From assembly GCA_947561395.2 (NCBI GenBank), contig OX387185.1, positions 48,246,602-48,310,601 on the forward strand: a stretch of 64,000 nt of DNA, written 5' to 3'. Made by a program: the position numbers and the translations under genes. Source of the DNA: Buxus sempervirens (lineage: Eukaryota > Streptophyta > Magnoliopsida > Buxales > Buxaceae). Shown piece after piece: positions 1-13,600 of the stretch. Numbering within the stretch: position 1 is the first letter of the stretch; every line of letters starts with the position of its first letter. The notes under the pieces are model-generated. The model had not been told where the DNA came from. It was given only the letters and a program-made list of their open reading frames with translations, and ran no database searches.

Positions 1-115
1 CCACAAAAATCATTTGACTGATCTAAGATAAGGAAGACCTAATCTATCCAATCTAATCAGCCCCACAATCTCCTTTGGTAATTGAGAAGAGGAAGAGAAA
101 AACTGATTAAGGCCA
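1..115 (-). mobile_element. LINE 3'-end fragment, 5'-truncated and cut by window edge
   Basis: This stretch is nearly identical to the tail of the full-length LINE at about 4186-4295, in the same minus orientation. It covers the last codons of ORF2, with a TGA at 10-12, and then the start of the 3' UTR, which leaves the window on the left. The match stops abruptly after 'ggcca' at 111-115, as expected of a 5'-truncated LINE copy. It is a separate, younger or sister insertion of the same family as the SSRP1-intron element. Confidence 0.8.
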
Positions 116-1290
116 TGTAAAACCCTGAAATTTTGGATAATAATAAAGGCATAAATAAATAAAAGAAAATAAGGGTTCGAGTGTGGTGGAAATAAAAGAA
201 TGAAAATTTAGAGGATTGATAATTCAAATAATAATAATTTGTAAATAAAAGAGAATTTTCAAAGGAAATCAATCTAGGAGAAGAAAAGGGTATTTTAGTA
301 AATTCCAAATGGGCAATTGATGAACTCAATTATTAAATAAGTAAAAGAATTGGGAATTGAAGTTTAAAACTTATTGGGTTAAGTTTGAAGTTAAACAGTA
401 ATAATTATAGCATAAAAGAATGGAAAAAAGGGCAATTGGATAATTACACTTAACTAGTGGCCTTAATTTGGAGGAAAAAGTGACTAAATAGGATGTTTAG
501 GTAGTATTTAGAAATAGGTATAAAATATGGACGAAAATTTGTTAAAAGAAAGAGTTTAGTTAGTAAGGGGCTTAATAGGTAAAGTGCTAAAAGAGAATTA
601 GGAGGAAAGAAAGTAGGAATTTATTTAGAAGGTTTCTTTTAATTGAACTCCTCTAAAGTTGGTATATTTAAACAAGCCATTAAAGCAAGTTTAGGGTTTC
701 TTTTAATCAAGTTATATAGAAGAAAAATAGGAGAAAAAGGTAGCTCCCACGTTTGGAAAATATAGAGAAAGAAGAAAATTGAAAGAACACAAAAGAAAGG
801 AGTTGTTGCTTAAACCTCCGACCAGCGACTATCAAATTTAGATCGGGAGAAATTTAGCTGTTAGATCGACCCCAAATTTGGAGGTTTTGTTTATGACTGG
901 TAGGACTACAATTTGAATGGTAGATATTTTGCTAACTGCCGCAATTTTTAATCCTGCGAATAGTTTAACGTATTCTTTGTTGCTTTTATGGGGTCTTAAA
1001 ACATAGGGAGATTTTTAATTACATGGTCTCTGGATTTTTGTCGAGACGAAAAATCAAAATCTCACTCCTACGTCCTTTAACAACATGGTAGGTTTTGATA
1101 AGAAGGTATTGTTAAGGATGTCGTTCTTAAGACTTGGGTTAAAATGGTTGTGTCGTTATGTGAACTAATCTGCGCCACTATGCTGTGGCCACGCCACCAC
1201 GTGCTGATCAAATCATGGTTCAGGTGCTTTGTGGAGTATAAAATGTGCACGCACCGCCACCAGTCAACCGGGAACAAAATTAAGCAAAAA
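116..1290. mobile_element. putative solo LTR (Ty3/Gypsy-like start)
   Basis: No gene is seen here. The stretch begins TGTAAAACCCTGAAATTTTG, which resembles the 5' end of many plant Ty3/Gypsy LTRs. It is flanked by the 5-bp direct repeat ggcca (111-115 and 1291-1295), as a target duplication would be. The right end reads gcaaaaa rather than the canonical CA, so the boundary is uncertain. It may instead be unrelated AT-rich DNA next to the LINE fragment. Confidence 0.3.
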
Positions 1291-1669
1291 GGCCAATCAT
1301 GGAGGTTTTAAAGTTTAGTTTAGTTTTTATCTATTTATTTATTTATTTTGGCAAGCATTGTTTTCAATATATTAGCAGGTACTTACGAAAGGTAAGTTAA
1401 GAGGGAAGGAACGGTTTTAAATTTTAAATAATTAAACTTAATATGACTATTATAAACCCTTATTAATATAAATGTGTGCTAATTCTTCTAAATCCTTAAG
1501 AGCGTTATGAAAAAGCGATTTAGACGCACCACGGTTTAGAAATAGAGAGAACTTCCGAAAATGCTGTAAAATAATTAAAGGTGACGAAGGAGCTTGCTGT
1601 TAGTGTTCGCGAGAGGAGAGTGTTTACTACTCCCGGGAAGTATTCTCTTCTGCTCTTCGATTCTCAAAT
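1291..1669 (+). promoter_or_regulatory. SSRP1 upstream region and 5' leader
   Basis: This is AT-rich sequence just before the SSRP1 start codon. No clear TATA box stands out. The last 100 bases are more GC-rich and probably hold the 5' UTR. Placement is inferred only from its position next to the gene. Confidence 0.35.
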
Positions 1670-4600
1670 ATGACGGACGGTCACCTCTTCAACAATATTC
1701 TCCTCGGAGGGCGAGGCGGAACTGTAAGTACTACCTCCATCGCCGCATGAAAATTGGAAAGCGAGTCCCTCTCTGTTTCGTTTCTCTTTCTTGTTTCTGT
1801 TTTCTTCATGATTTATTTTCCGCCGATGAAACATTTATTGTGGGAGCAAACAAATTTTTTTTTTCGGTGAAACCCTAATGACCCGCTTTTTTAGTCGAAA
1901 TTCCGTTGAAAATTTTAATCGCTTTGAATTGCTTCTTATGCGATTTTGAATCAGCTCCTTTCTGTTGGTTTAGAACCCTAATCAACTTCGAAACCCTAGT
2001 TTGCCGAAACCTTTTCTTCCCTCTCAGTTAAAATTTTTTTTTCTGAAATTTTAGCCGTTGTTTATTGGTAATCGTTCTTCCTCTTCATTTTAAGTTTTCC
2101 TAGAGGTGTCCTTTGGGTTTTACCCCTTTTTTTTTCCTTTTCAGTCGAATTGCAGAATTTAGACATTCGTGTTATGTCTTCGAGGAAAAATTTCCTTTTG
2201 CCATCATCCTAACTCCTAAGTGTAGCTTTATATTTTCCCCTTATAGTTGCATACTTGCAACGTATAGGAATCAATAATATTATGGTTTATTAGTGTAGCT
2301 ATTAGTATTCTTAATTTTATGAAGAAGACATTTTAATTACGTGGTTCAATTATTTCCTGGGACGTTTTAATTACGTGGTTTAATTTTCCCCTGGTTGCTG
2401 GTCTCCATTCAAGATAACTGTAGACATCGTTTAATGTGTTTCTTTACACATGTTATATAGCTAATAGCCTTTTATTACAATTTTCTTTTAAAAATTTGTT
2501 GTCATTTTTTTATTCCTGATCTTTGTTTCTTATTGTACTACAAACTCGGGGCATCTTCTGTTCATGGTTGAATTGCAGAATCCTGGGCAGCTAAGGGTTC
2601 ATTCAGGAGGTATTGCATGGAAGAAGATGGGAGGGGGGAAGGCCGTTGAGGTTGACAAGGTGGACATTCTTGGTGTGACCTGGATGAAGGTTCCTAGGAC
2701 TAATCAGCTTGCGGTTCGGGTCAAAGATGGGTTATTTTACAAGTTCACTGGGTTTCGTGATCAGGTGATTCCAACAAGATACGACGTTTTTTATTTTTTT
2801 CATGAAAAAGTGTAAAGTATTCAATCTTCTTGGAAGTTCTTTCTCAAGATTTCTATAATTGTTAATCTTATCTTTTGGTCAACCTATTCTTTCCTTGTAG
2901 GACGTTACTAGTTTGACTAGTTACATCCAAAACACCATCGGAATAACACCGGAAGAGAAGCAACTTTCTGTTAGTGGGAGGAATTGGGGAGACGTGGATT
3001 TGAATGGTCCGTAAATTATTTGCCCTTGATGTTGTTATTCTTTTAAATAATGTATTCTCCCATTTTCTTGTTGCCTATTGGCTATTACTGATATTTTTGT
3101 TATTATTGTTTATTTTATGGAGTTAAACTATTTGAAGATTCCTTTATTATGGTGTTTCTGCTTGTGCTAGTCATATTGTTCTCTTATAACCTTAGTGTCA
3201 AAATGTTGCCCCAGTCTGCACAGTAACTTATAATTTCAAAGGTTGATTAAACAATGTCATCTTGAGTTCCCTATCTTGTTGGTGTCAAATTGATTCGTGA
3301 CACTATTAGGTCATCTGAATGCAAATCTGGAGGTAAGGCGGGAATGCTTATATATGAAGGTTAAAAAATATTTGGAACCGTGATCTAGTTATTACAATGC
3401 ATCAATAGTAAGAATATAATTAGGGATGAATTATTTATAAAGATTTATGGTCACATCCCTAAATAAGACCAGTGTTGTTGGATTTGCTTATACATATGGA
3501 TGGGCAGATCATTAGTGGTGTGTGGATTCAGTGGAGGCATAGTGTCGGAGTATTATATTTGGCCTAGCGATACTGAAGTTAAAAGGAAATATCTTTAAAC
3601 TTGTCATTGGGCAAGCATGCTTTATGGAATAGATTGCTGCACAATCAAGAACAGAACATTCAGAGATTTGATTCTGGTTCTGAATTTATGATGGACAGAC
3701 AGAAAGAAAAGGAATGAAAAATGAGGTTTGGGTACATGTTAGAGGACTTGAGTATTTCCAGTAGGTCGTAAAAATTGTGGACAGCTGATTTGAGATGATT
3801 TGGTTTGGTGCTTTGGATGCTAAGATGACTTCTAGAGGAAATAAGTGCCTTGGTTCAGTATGAAGTTTTAAAAAGACAAATAACTGTAAGGATTGGGACA
3901 TTCATGGAGTGTGTAAATTGGGAAATATATTGAGTTGATTGATCTAGGATAAGATATTTTGCTGTACTATACTCTTCCTCCATATTTGTATAGTGATTAT
4001 TCTGGTGAGTTTCTTGGTTAATTCATTGCGTTTATTTTTGCATTTGCTGATGCTTTTTTTTTTTTAAAGAAAAACTTCAGCTCTTATTTAATAGATGGAA
4101 AAAGAATAAAAAAAGGGGGGGGGGGAGAAAAGAAGATTTACAAATGAATAGCATAGAAAGACTAAATTGCTATGAGAGCTAGAAAAATCATTTGACTGAT
4201 CTAAGATAAGGAAGACCTAATCTATCCAATCTAATCAGCCCCACAATATCCTTTGGTAACTGAGAAGAAGAAGAGAAAATTTGATTAAGGCCAGCAGCTC
4301 CTAATTTAGCCAAGCCATCAGCCACCGAGTTGGCTTCTCTAAAGACATGATATCTGAAAACTTCCTGACAATAGCTGAAGTTTAAGGTGAAGAAACCAAT
4401 AGTAGAGGTGCCAAGGAGGAGTTGAAGAACCTTGTAGCCAACTGATTATGTTCTTTGAATTTGATTCTATCAGTAAATTGTTAAAGCCTGCCTCTATACA
4501 CACTTTCAGGCCATGGGACAATGCTTTAATTTCAGCTGTGCTATTTGTACAATTGCGGTAGGGAACAGCAAGGGCCATGATGAATCTTCCATTTGAATCC

Positions 4601-7600
4601 GGAACGATACCACCACCACCTCCTGGACCCGGATTTCCAAGAGATGCACCATCTGTGTTCAGTTTTAAGAAACCAACAGGAGGCTTGTTCCATACTATTG
4701 GTATTGATTTGGTTGGTTTAAAGCTGTGGGGAATAAGACCCAAATTTAAAATAGAATCCTCTTCAATTGTTTTGTTTGGTTGCTTTGGAATGAAGAAGAA
4801 CATTAGTTCCTTTATGCGACTTGATATTTTGAATTTAAGACGATCTGGCCATAAAGAAGTATTCTCAAATCTCCTTCTGTTGTGTTCCATCCAGATTTCC
4901 CATATTAACAAGCAGGGGATCAAGGAATGAAGGAAACCAAACTGAGATGACTTACTAGAGCACGAAAACCAAGTCATCAACCGAGAGAAAAGTGTATCAT
5001 CTGAGGTATGAACATTCATGATTAGGCTGAAATGAGACCACACAGATGTAGCTAATTCACTTGTGATAAAGAGATGATTTGCTTCTTCCAAACTATGAGT
5101 AGAGCAACAATGGCATTGAGATGCAAGCTGGACTCCAATACATTTAATATTAAAGTCAAGAGGAACAGCATGGTGGAGTAGTTTCCAAATGAAAATGGAG
5201 ACCTTTTTCGGGATAGATTTATGCCAAATATAACACCATATAGGATGAGAAGTTAGAGAATGTACACCATGATTATAGGCTGACTTCAAAGAGAAAGAAC
5301 CTGAAGTGGTAAGCTTCCAGATAAGACGATCATCATTTTGGTTGAGATGAATCCCTGCTCCATCACCCATGTTCTCAAGATGCAAAGATAAAATCTGGGA
5401 AAATTGAGGGTGGAGAAGATCCTCTTTAATTGAAATACCATTTGGAAATTGATCTAACCAATTAGACGGGAGATTATCCTCTGGTAACCAAGGATCCCAT
5501 TTAAGATTAATGTCTCCTTTGCCTATAAGCCAACGGGAATTTTCTTTCACAAACTGAAAATTTTTTGAGATCTGGCACCAAAGCTTGGAGCCAACATGAG
5601 AAGGGAAAATCTGAAAGATATTAAACCTTTCAACATACTTTTTCCTCATAAATGAAGCCCATAAAGAATTATTCTCCACAATACACCATGCCTGTTTAAT
5701 TCTGAAACTTTTAAGAATGAAGGACAGGTTCCTCAACCCCAAGCCACCTTCTTTGATTGGGGTGCAGATTTTTGAACATCGAACCCATTTTCTCTTAAGA
5801 GTGCCTTCAGAACCTCCCCAAAAGAAATCTGAAAAGAGCTTGTCAAGACGATGTAAAATTGAAGAAGGAACATGCATTGCCGACATAAGATAGACAGGCA
5901 TACTATTGAGAACATGGTTTATCAAGAGAAGTTTTGCTCCTTGAGACAAGAGATTACATTTCCAGCCAGCAATTTTCTTCTGAACTTTCTCAATAAGATG
6001 ATTGAATAGAGAACCAATTAATCTACCTATAAACAAAGGCGCTCCAAGGTATTGAATGGGGAGAGACTTCTTCTCAAATCCAAGGCATGACGAAATGATA
6101 TTGATTCTTGAGGAAGAGGTGGAATTGCTAACAATAAAACAGCTCTTATCTGAATTAATATGTTGACCTGAACAGGCACAATAATCAGCCAAAATCTTCT
6201 TCAAACCAAGAAGAGACGATCTTTTACCATTGAGAAATATAAGGATATCATCTGCATATAACATATGAGAGACTAAGATAGATCCACGAGGTAGAGAATA
6301 ATGATTTATGGCTCCTGACATAAAAGCTTTGGTGAGTGCTCTACTAAGAACCTCGGCACCGAGGATGAAAAAAAATGGAGCTAGTGGACATCCTTGGCGT
6401 AGACCTCGAGAAGCCTTGAAAAAGCCTTTATAAGAGCCATTGAGGGCTATAGAAAAAAAACCATCTCTCATACATTCAGATATCAAGGAAATGAATTTTG
6501 CCGGAAAACCAAATTTCCTGAGAACAGCTTCAACGAAATCCCATTCCATTCTATCGTAAGCCTTGCCCATATCCAATTTCACTACTAAATTGCCACCAAA
6601 AGACTTCTTGTGTAAATTCTGAATCATTTCTTGTGCTATGCCAGTGTTTTCAGTGATAAGCCTACCTTTGACAAATGCGTCTTGCTTAGGAGAAATTATT
6701 TTTGAGAGTAGAGGGGTTATTCTGGAGGCCAAAATTTTTGCACAGATCTTGTAGACCACATTGCATAGGCTAATAGGCCGAAAATCAGAAAGTGTCGTAG
6801 GAATTTCTTTCTTGGGAATGAGGGAAAGAAAACAGCTCTTATAAGCAAGAGGAAATGTTGCCCCATTGAAAAATGCTTGCACTGCATTGATCACATCTAC
6901 ATTAATGATATTCCAGCAGTCTTGGAAAAAGCTAGCTGAAAAGCCATCCGGGCCTGGGGCGCTATCTTGAGGGATACTAAAGACCGAGAGCTTAATTTCA
7001 GAGGCATCCGGCATCTTTAGAAGTTCAGAAGAATCATTGGCAGAAACCAGAGGTGGTATGACTTCAATTTGGTGATTAGAAGAAGAGAAGATTCCTTGAA
7101 AATATGTAATCGCATGATCATGAATGCAAGAAATATCAGAGGAAGAGGCACCATCTGGAAAAGTTATCGAAGATATCATGTTCCTTTTCTGAAGAGTCTT
7201 CACCGAAGCATGAAAGAATTTCGTATTTTCATCCCCTTCCTGCAACCATTGTATACGGGACTTTTGTTTCCAAAATATCTCTTCCTGTAGAAGAGCTTTA
7301 TCATATTCTGCTTTCACTTTAGTGAGAGTCTCATAAGAATCAGAACACCAGGTTGATTGCAAAGAAGATTCCAACTCAAGGATTTTGTCTTTTAGATTCT
7401 GAATATTTTGAAACAAGTTGCCAAATACTGATTTATTCCAAGCTTTAAGAGCAGAACGAGTATGTTTCAGCTTAAAAGCTAACACTTAAAGTGGATTCCC
7501 AGCGGCAAGCTTGTTCCAAACTGATGAGATCAGATTCAGAAAATTGGCATGCTTAAACCACATTCGTTGATAATGAAAAGGCCTAGGACCGCAGAAAGAA

Positions 7601-10600
7601 TGTTCCAAAGAAGATAGAAAAAGAGGCGCATGATCAGAGCGAATACGAGTAAGATGCTCAACTCGTAATGTTGGATAAGCAAGGGCTGAGGCTGAGTTAA
7701 TTAAAACTCTATCCAACCGCGCCCAAGTTCTTCTTATACCTTTTTGTTCATTACACCAAGTGAATTTAGAACCCATAAAACCAGCATCTTGAAGACCAGA
7801 ATTTTGAATCATGATGTTAAATTCTTCCATGGCTGAGGTAGAAGCCAAACGACCACCTAGCTTTTCTGAAGGATAGCAAACAACATTGAAGTCGCCAGCA
7901 ACTATGCTTGGTCCAGAGGATATAAAGAGATCCAAAGCTGACGTCTGCCGTCTTGAAAGCACTGAGCATATACTAAGCCAAAATTAAGAGAAGACATTGA
8001 AGAAGCATCTGAAAGATGTAGAAACATCAACTGATTGGAGGAGAATATCAATTCCATGGTAATGTCCGAAAGCCAGAATAGCCATATTTTTCCGCCTTGT
8101 TGATGATTACGAAGGTAATTAGGAAATGACAACTTTGTAGCAAGTGTAGATGAGAAACATCCAGCATGGGCTCCAATAGAGCTAAACATTGAATTTTGTA
8201 TGTACAGATAAGTTTTTTAAGGTGACGAACTGTCTTGGGGTTGCCTACACCCCTGATATTCCATATAATGGAATTAATCATTGCAGCCTGTACATTTGGC
8301 TTTGGTTCTGGTAGAAGTACCAGAGGAACGAGAGGAGTTGGATTGAGTAGAAGCCCTTGCACGACCCAAAGAAGTTCGACAATGCCTATGCCTTCGAGAA
8401 CAAGATGGTGGAAGATCAGTATCTGAACATGAGACTTTAAGTTTTGAACTAAGCTCTGGATTCTCTTGATCAGCATCAGAGTGTATAGAAGTAGGACAAT
8501 CAGGCTCAGAGGGAGAATCTGAATCCAATACTAAATCATTTTGATCTCCATGATTAAGAGGAGATATCCCAGACTTTTGAGCATCAGAGATTGGCACTGT
8601 CTCCTCACTTGTAGTAGCCTCAGATTGAGGATTTTCTCTCAAATCATTATTAGCTGTCCACAATGGGTCAGCCAAGAGTTCAGAGTTACCAGAACTTTCA
8701 ACAAAATGGGGTGGACGTTCTGAAGCTCCGCTTGCTATTGTTGAATTTGGAAGACATGGGATGACATTAGGATGAGGTTCTATTTCCTTCAGATGAGATG
8801 AAGAAGTATGGTTGTCAGCAGGGAGGACCTCACCTATCATAAGTGATGCAGGTTGATTTTCAGTGACGAGATTAGGGTCAAAAGAGACCTGCTTGCCTTT
8901 CTTCTTTAAAACCTGAGTAGAATTATTCAGTGATGCAGAAGCCTTTCGACATTCTTCAGCTGAGTGACCCTGAATTGAGCAATGGTGGCAGTATTTAGGG
9001 GGATTTTCAAAGATTAATTTCTGCCAAAATCCAACTCCTTTTCCCGTGCTGATCCAGATGCGAGAAGGGGGCGACTTGGCAACTGACATCTCAATGCAAA
9101 CTTGAGCTAAACTAGGTTGAACAAGAGCTAGAGTTGCTTGGTCAATCTTGAGAACTCTTCCAAGGACTGATGCAATAGGCCGAAGGAGGGATGGATTGAA
9201 AAAATTGAGCGGAAGAAGGGGAAATTGCACCCAAACAGGCGTGATCAAGGACTCCTTTTTGGGATCAAAATCCCGGCTCCATTTGAACATTCAAAATAGA
9301 AAGCCCTTGAGAAAGGGAGAGCTCCTAGTCCAGGCATTAAGATAATCTTGTTCAGAAGAGAGTTTGAGCATTATGTGCCTTGAATCAATGAGACCAACTG
9401 TAAAGGGAGATTGGAATCCCCACAGGCTAAGGGAAGAGCGGATCTCTTCCATAGCAGGATGTCCTCTGGAGAACTTTAAAACCAGAGTGAAAGACAGATC
9501 TTCCTCTGATTTTGCAATGTCACTTGGAGAGAAAGAAATAGAAAGTTCTTTATTTTTGGAGCCAATGTGAGCTGATGCCAAGAATAAAGAGAACGATGAG
9601 TGGTTGAGGACAGACTCTGCATAGGAAACTTTTGGGAGGGGGAAGGGAACCTGCCGGCGGGCCTCCCACCCCCGGCAGGTTCGACAGAGAACACATAAGA
9701 AGAGAGATCCTAGGATTGATACAGCAGATGCAGAGAACAGACGACAATGCCTCCTGCTACGACAAGAAACAAATAGATTCAGATTTACACCTGAAGAACG
9801 CCCGATTTGCCACAAACTCAACCTCACGATTCAGGGTATTCAGCAACTCTTGCTTAGAAGACCTCCTGTGCTCCAACTAATGGAAGGTGGACAGTGACGG
9901 TGGTAGGAGGAGGTCAATAGCAACAGCAAACCTCCGGAGAAAAATGAAAACAACGGCCGGCGTTAGCAGTCGCCGGCGAGCCCAAGATTCAGGTGAAATG
10001 GGGGTTTCTACTGAAAACCCCAATCAGAACCAAATGCCTGGGAACCCGGTTGGAGCGCAGACATTATTCTTTTCAAAATCTCAGTAGCCGCTACTATTCA
10101 TCTGCAATTCCCGTCAGATCAAATCGTGAATTCAAAGAATTCTCGTGCCGTGTGCAGGACGATTCTGATCTAGAGGAGTTGGAGGAGACGATGCTGCCTG
10201 TGCAAGAACTGACAGATAACAATACAACGAAACAAATCTGAAACCCTAAGATTCAAGACAGAAATCTTCCATTGACGATGCTGCCTGAGAAAGCATGCTC
10301 TGTTGATCCAACCAAGAATCTCGTTCCGAATTCTAAGCATGTAGATTCAGTTGGTTGATTATGTGGAAGTCACAGTTCCTGCATTTGCTGATGCATATCA
10401 CTGAACAATGAGAAGGAAAATATTGATTTATTTATTTAACTGTTTATATCCATGATGTTGCTTTGACATATTGCATTGGATACTTCTTATTCCCTTGTAT
10501 ATACGGACATATACCTGGATGTTTTTCCTTTCCATACATCTTTTCTTGGCATATGCTATTGATGTCACGGCCACAGCGTAAGATTATAAGTGCAAACAGG

Positions 10601-13600
10601 TAGAGAAAGAAGGAAACACAAGAACAAACTGAATGCTAATTAATTTGCAGTTTCACTCTGAACTTGATTATAATAAGAAAAGTAAGATAAGTCATGTAAG
10701 TTGTAAGGGCATGTTGGTAGCTAAGATTCCAGATGAAAAAATAGGTGGTTTTAATGTGAAGGTTAGTGTTGTGTCTTAAGCAGGTCTTGGTCAGCAAAAA
10801 TATCAATATCTTTCTGTGGCAGATGTGGGCTCCTTTTTGAGTCAGCAGGAAGATTGCTCCTGAAATCTATCTCCATTTCCTAGTACCCTGGGCCTCACTT
10901 TAGAGCAATATCTACTCCATCCCCAACCAATTGTAAATCTGAATCAGTTGTCATTTTTTGAGATCCAAGAAGTCACCGATTTCTCATTGCACTACCCTTC
11001 ATTGCCCCTTTACTGTTTCCACGTTCTACTTAGTGAATTATCTTAGACTTGGATGAGATTCATATAACGTATTTATTTGCCTGTTCAAGGGTATTAACTC
11101 GTGTATATGATCTTCTGATTATTTGAGTGCTTTGATCACATAAACACAGCTTTTGACCTAACATGTGATTTTGTTAAAATCTGTCTTGTGAGTTCTCATA
11201 TCCTTGTCCTTTGCAGGAAATCTGTTGACTTTCTTAGTCGGTTCAAAGCAGGCTTTTGAAGTATCTTTGGCAGATGTTGCACAGACACAACTTCAAGGGA
11301 AAAATGATGTTCTTTTGGAATTTCATGTGGATGATACGACTGGGGCTAATGAGGTCTGACTCCCATAATGCGTTAATGAGTTTTTGCAGCTTGACTATAT
11401 CCAGATCCCATTGATTCTTAGCTCCTGGTGGCAATCATCAGCATATCTCTCCATCTCCACCAGCTTTTATAGCATTGGTTGGGATGCAGTGTGTGCCTGT
11501 ATTCTAGGTTTCAGATGGGTCTTATAGTTTCAAATTTGTCATAATATGCTATTTTTCTTTCGTTAATGTTGATATCTTTTCTTGACTACTACCCAATTGT
11601 GATCACAGAAAGATTCACTGGTGGAGATAAGTTTTCATATACCTAATTCCAATACTCAGTTTGTTGGTGATGAGAATCATCCTCCTGCTCAGGTTAGTTG
11701 CTGCCTTTGTTTAGTGACGGATGTAAATATAGATATCTGATGATTATTTGCTAATGTTATATCAACTATGTCATTAGGTTTTTCGTGAGAAAATTATGTC
11801 AATGGCAGATGTTGGTGCTTCGGGTGATGAAGCTGTTGTTACATTTGAGGGAATTGCAATTCTTACGCCTAGGTATATACTTTAAAATGCTCAGCATGAC
11901 TGAGTAAATTTTGTTAGACAGGAAATGTCTATGTCCTATATTTCTGTTTAGAACTCTTTGGCTATTTGTTTTTGTTGTTTTGTTTTACATAAAAGCTAAC
12001 AGAAGTTTGCTTCCTGTAGGGGTCGTTATAGTGTTGAACTTCATCTTTCCTTCCTTAGGCTCCAAGGACAGGCTAATGATTTCAAAATTCAATATAGCAG
12101 CGTTGTTCGCCTTTTTCTACTGCCTAAGGTTTTACCACCTTCCCACCATTACCCTCAACATTTGAAGTACAAAGACCTATTGATAAACTTTTCTCATGCA
12201 TTGATTCTTTCTCTGTACTTATTTGTTTCCTATTAGTTTAGATCTTATTATTCATTTTAGGTTCAACTAAGTGTGTTTCTAACTTTCCCTTTGTCTCATG
12301 CGTTGTGCAAATCTCATATGGTCATATATGGTGCTTTCTACAGTCGAATCAACCGCATACATTTGTTGTTGTTACTCTTGACCCGCCAATCCGTAAAGGT
12401 CAAACACTCTACCCACATATTGTGCTACAGGTATCCTCATATGGGCACTAATGCTTGCTTCTGTGGTTTTGTGATATTTTTTTATTGTTATCTGATAGGT
12501 GTTAATAATGATATCCTACATTGCTTTCTTTTTCCTTCTTATGCAGTTTGAAACAGACTTTGTAGTTGAAAGTACCCTATCAATAAATGAAGATCTTATG
12601 AATACCAAGTACAAGGACAAGTTAGAACAGTCATATAAGGTAATAAATTTCTTTGTGTTCTTAATCTAAATGTAGATAGTTATTGGATCGTTGGTGTTTG
12701 GTTCTCTGTCCATTCCAGCTCTTCTACTTTTAGGGCCTTTGGATTATGATAATTTCAGAGTCTGTGGTTCCTGAACTTTCATCTTATATTTGTACATGTT
12801 GATTGATTGAATTCTGTTTAAATCTTCAGGGGCTCATTCATGAGGTCTTCACTATGATCTTACGTGGTTTGTCTGGTGCCAAGGTCACTAGGCCAGGAAG
12901 ATTCCGTAGTTGTCAAGATGGATATGCAGTCAAGTCATCATTGAAAGCTGAAGATGGAGTTTTATATCCCCTTGAAAAGGGATTCTTCTTCCTACCCAAG
13001 CCTCCTACTCTCATTCTCCATGAAGAGGTACTGTTCTCTGAGGTTTACATAATACAAATCTTATGATTTGATTCATTGACATAACATTTATGTGATGGAT
13101 GTTGTTTGAATTATTTTTATAGCATTAAAAGGGTTAACCTGTTTTCCCTTGTTCTTTTACCTCCTTGTGACCTAGATTGACTATGTCGAGTTTGAGAGGC
13201 ATGCTGCTGGAGGCTCAAATATGCACTATTTTGACCTTCTCATAAAACTAAAGACTGATCAGGAGCATCTCTTTCGGAACATCCAGAGGAATGAATACCA
13301 TAACCTGTTTGATTTCATCAGGTGAATCATGATGTAATTTCTCATTTATATGTTATCTGTATGTAATTTCTCATTTATATGTTATCAGTATGTTATTAGA
13401 ACCTAATGTTGGCCATTTGGTACCATACAGTGGGAAAGGTCTGAAGATCATGAATCTTGGTGGTGTCCAAGCTGCAAATGGCGTGGCTGCTGTTCTTCGA
13501 AATGAAGATGATGATGCTGTTGACCCCCATCTTGAGAGGATTAGGAATCAAGCCGGTGGTGAAGAGAGTGACGAAGAGGTAAACATTTGCTGTTATGATT

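Larger units (their letters stand above)
4054..10379 (-). mobile_element. full-length L1-type LINE retrotransposon inserted in SSRP1 intron 3
   Basis: This is a complete non-LTR element of 6326 bp in minus orientation. Its 3' end is the poly(A) tail (T12 on the plus strand, 4054-4065), followed by a 122-bp 3' UTR with a G12 run on the plus strand. Next come ORF2 (4188-8281), ORF1 (8274-9827) and a 5' region of about 550 bp (9828-10379). Perfect 15-bp target duplications flank it at 4039-4053 and 10380-10394. Both ORFs carry stops or frameshifts, so this copy cannot move by itself. It is antisense to the host gene and lies wholly within an intron, so splicing can remove it. An RNase H domain at the end of ORF2 places it with plant L1-clade elements that have acquired RNase H. 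Confidence 0.95.

Noticed and set aside
4577..4930. 117-codon ORF on the plus strand
   Set aside because: It is antisense to the RNase H end of the LINE ORF2 and has no family resemblance.
9632..10241. Overlapping plus-strand ORFs (9632-9880, 9887-10087, 9993-10241)
   Set aside because: They are antisense to the LINE ORF1 start and its GC-rich 5' region. Such ORFs are expected by chance in GC-rich sequence.
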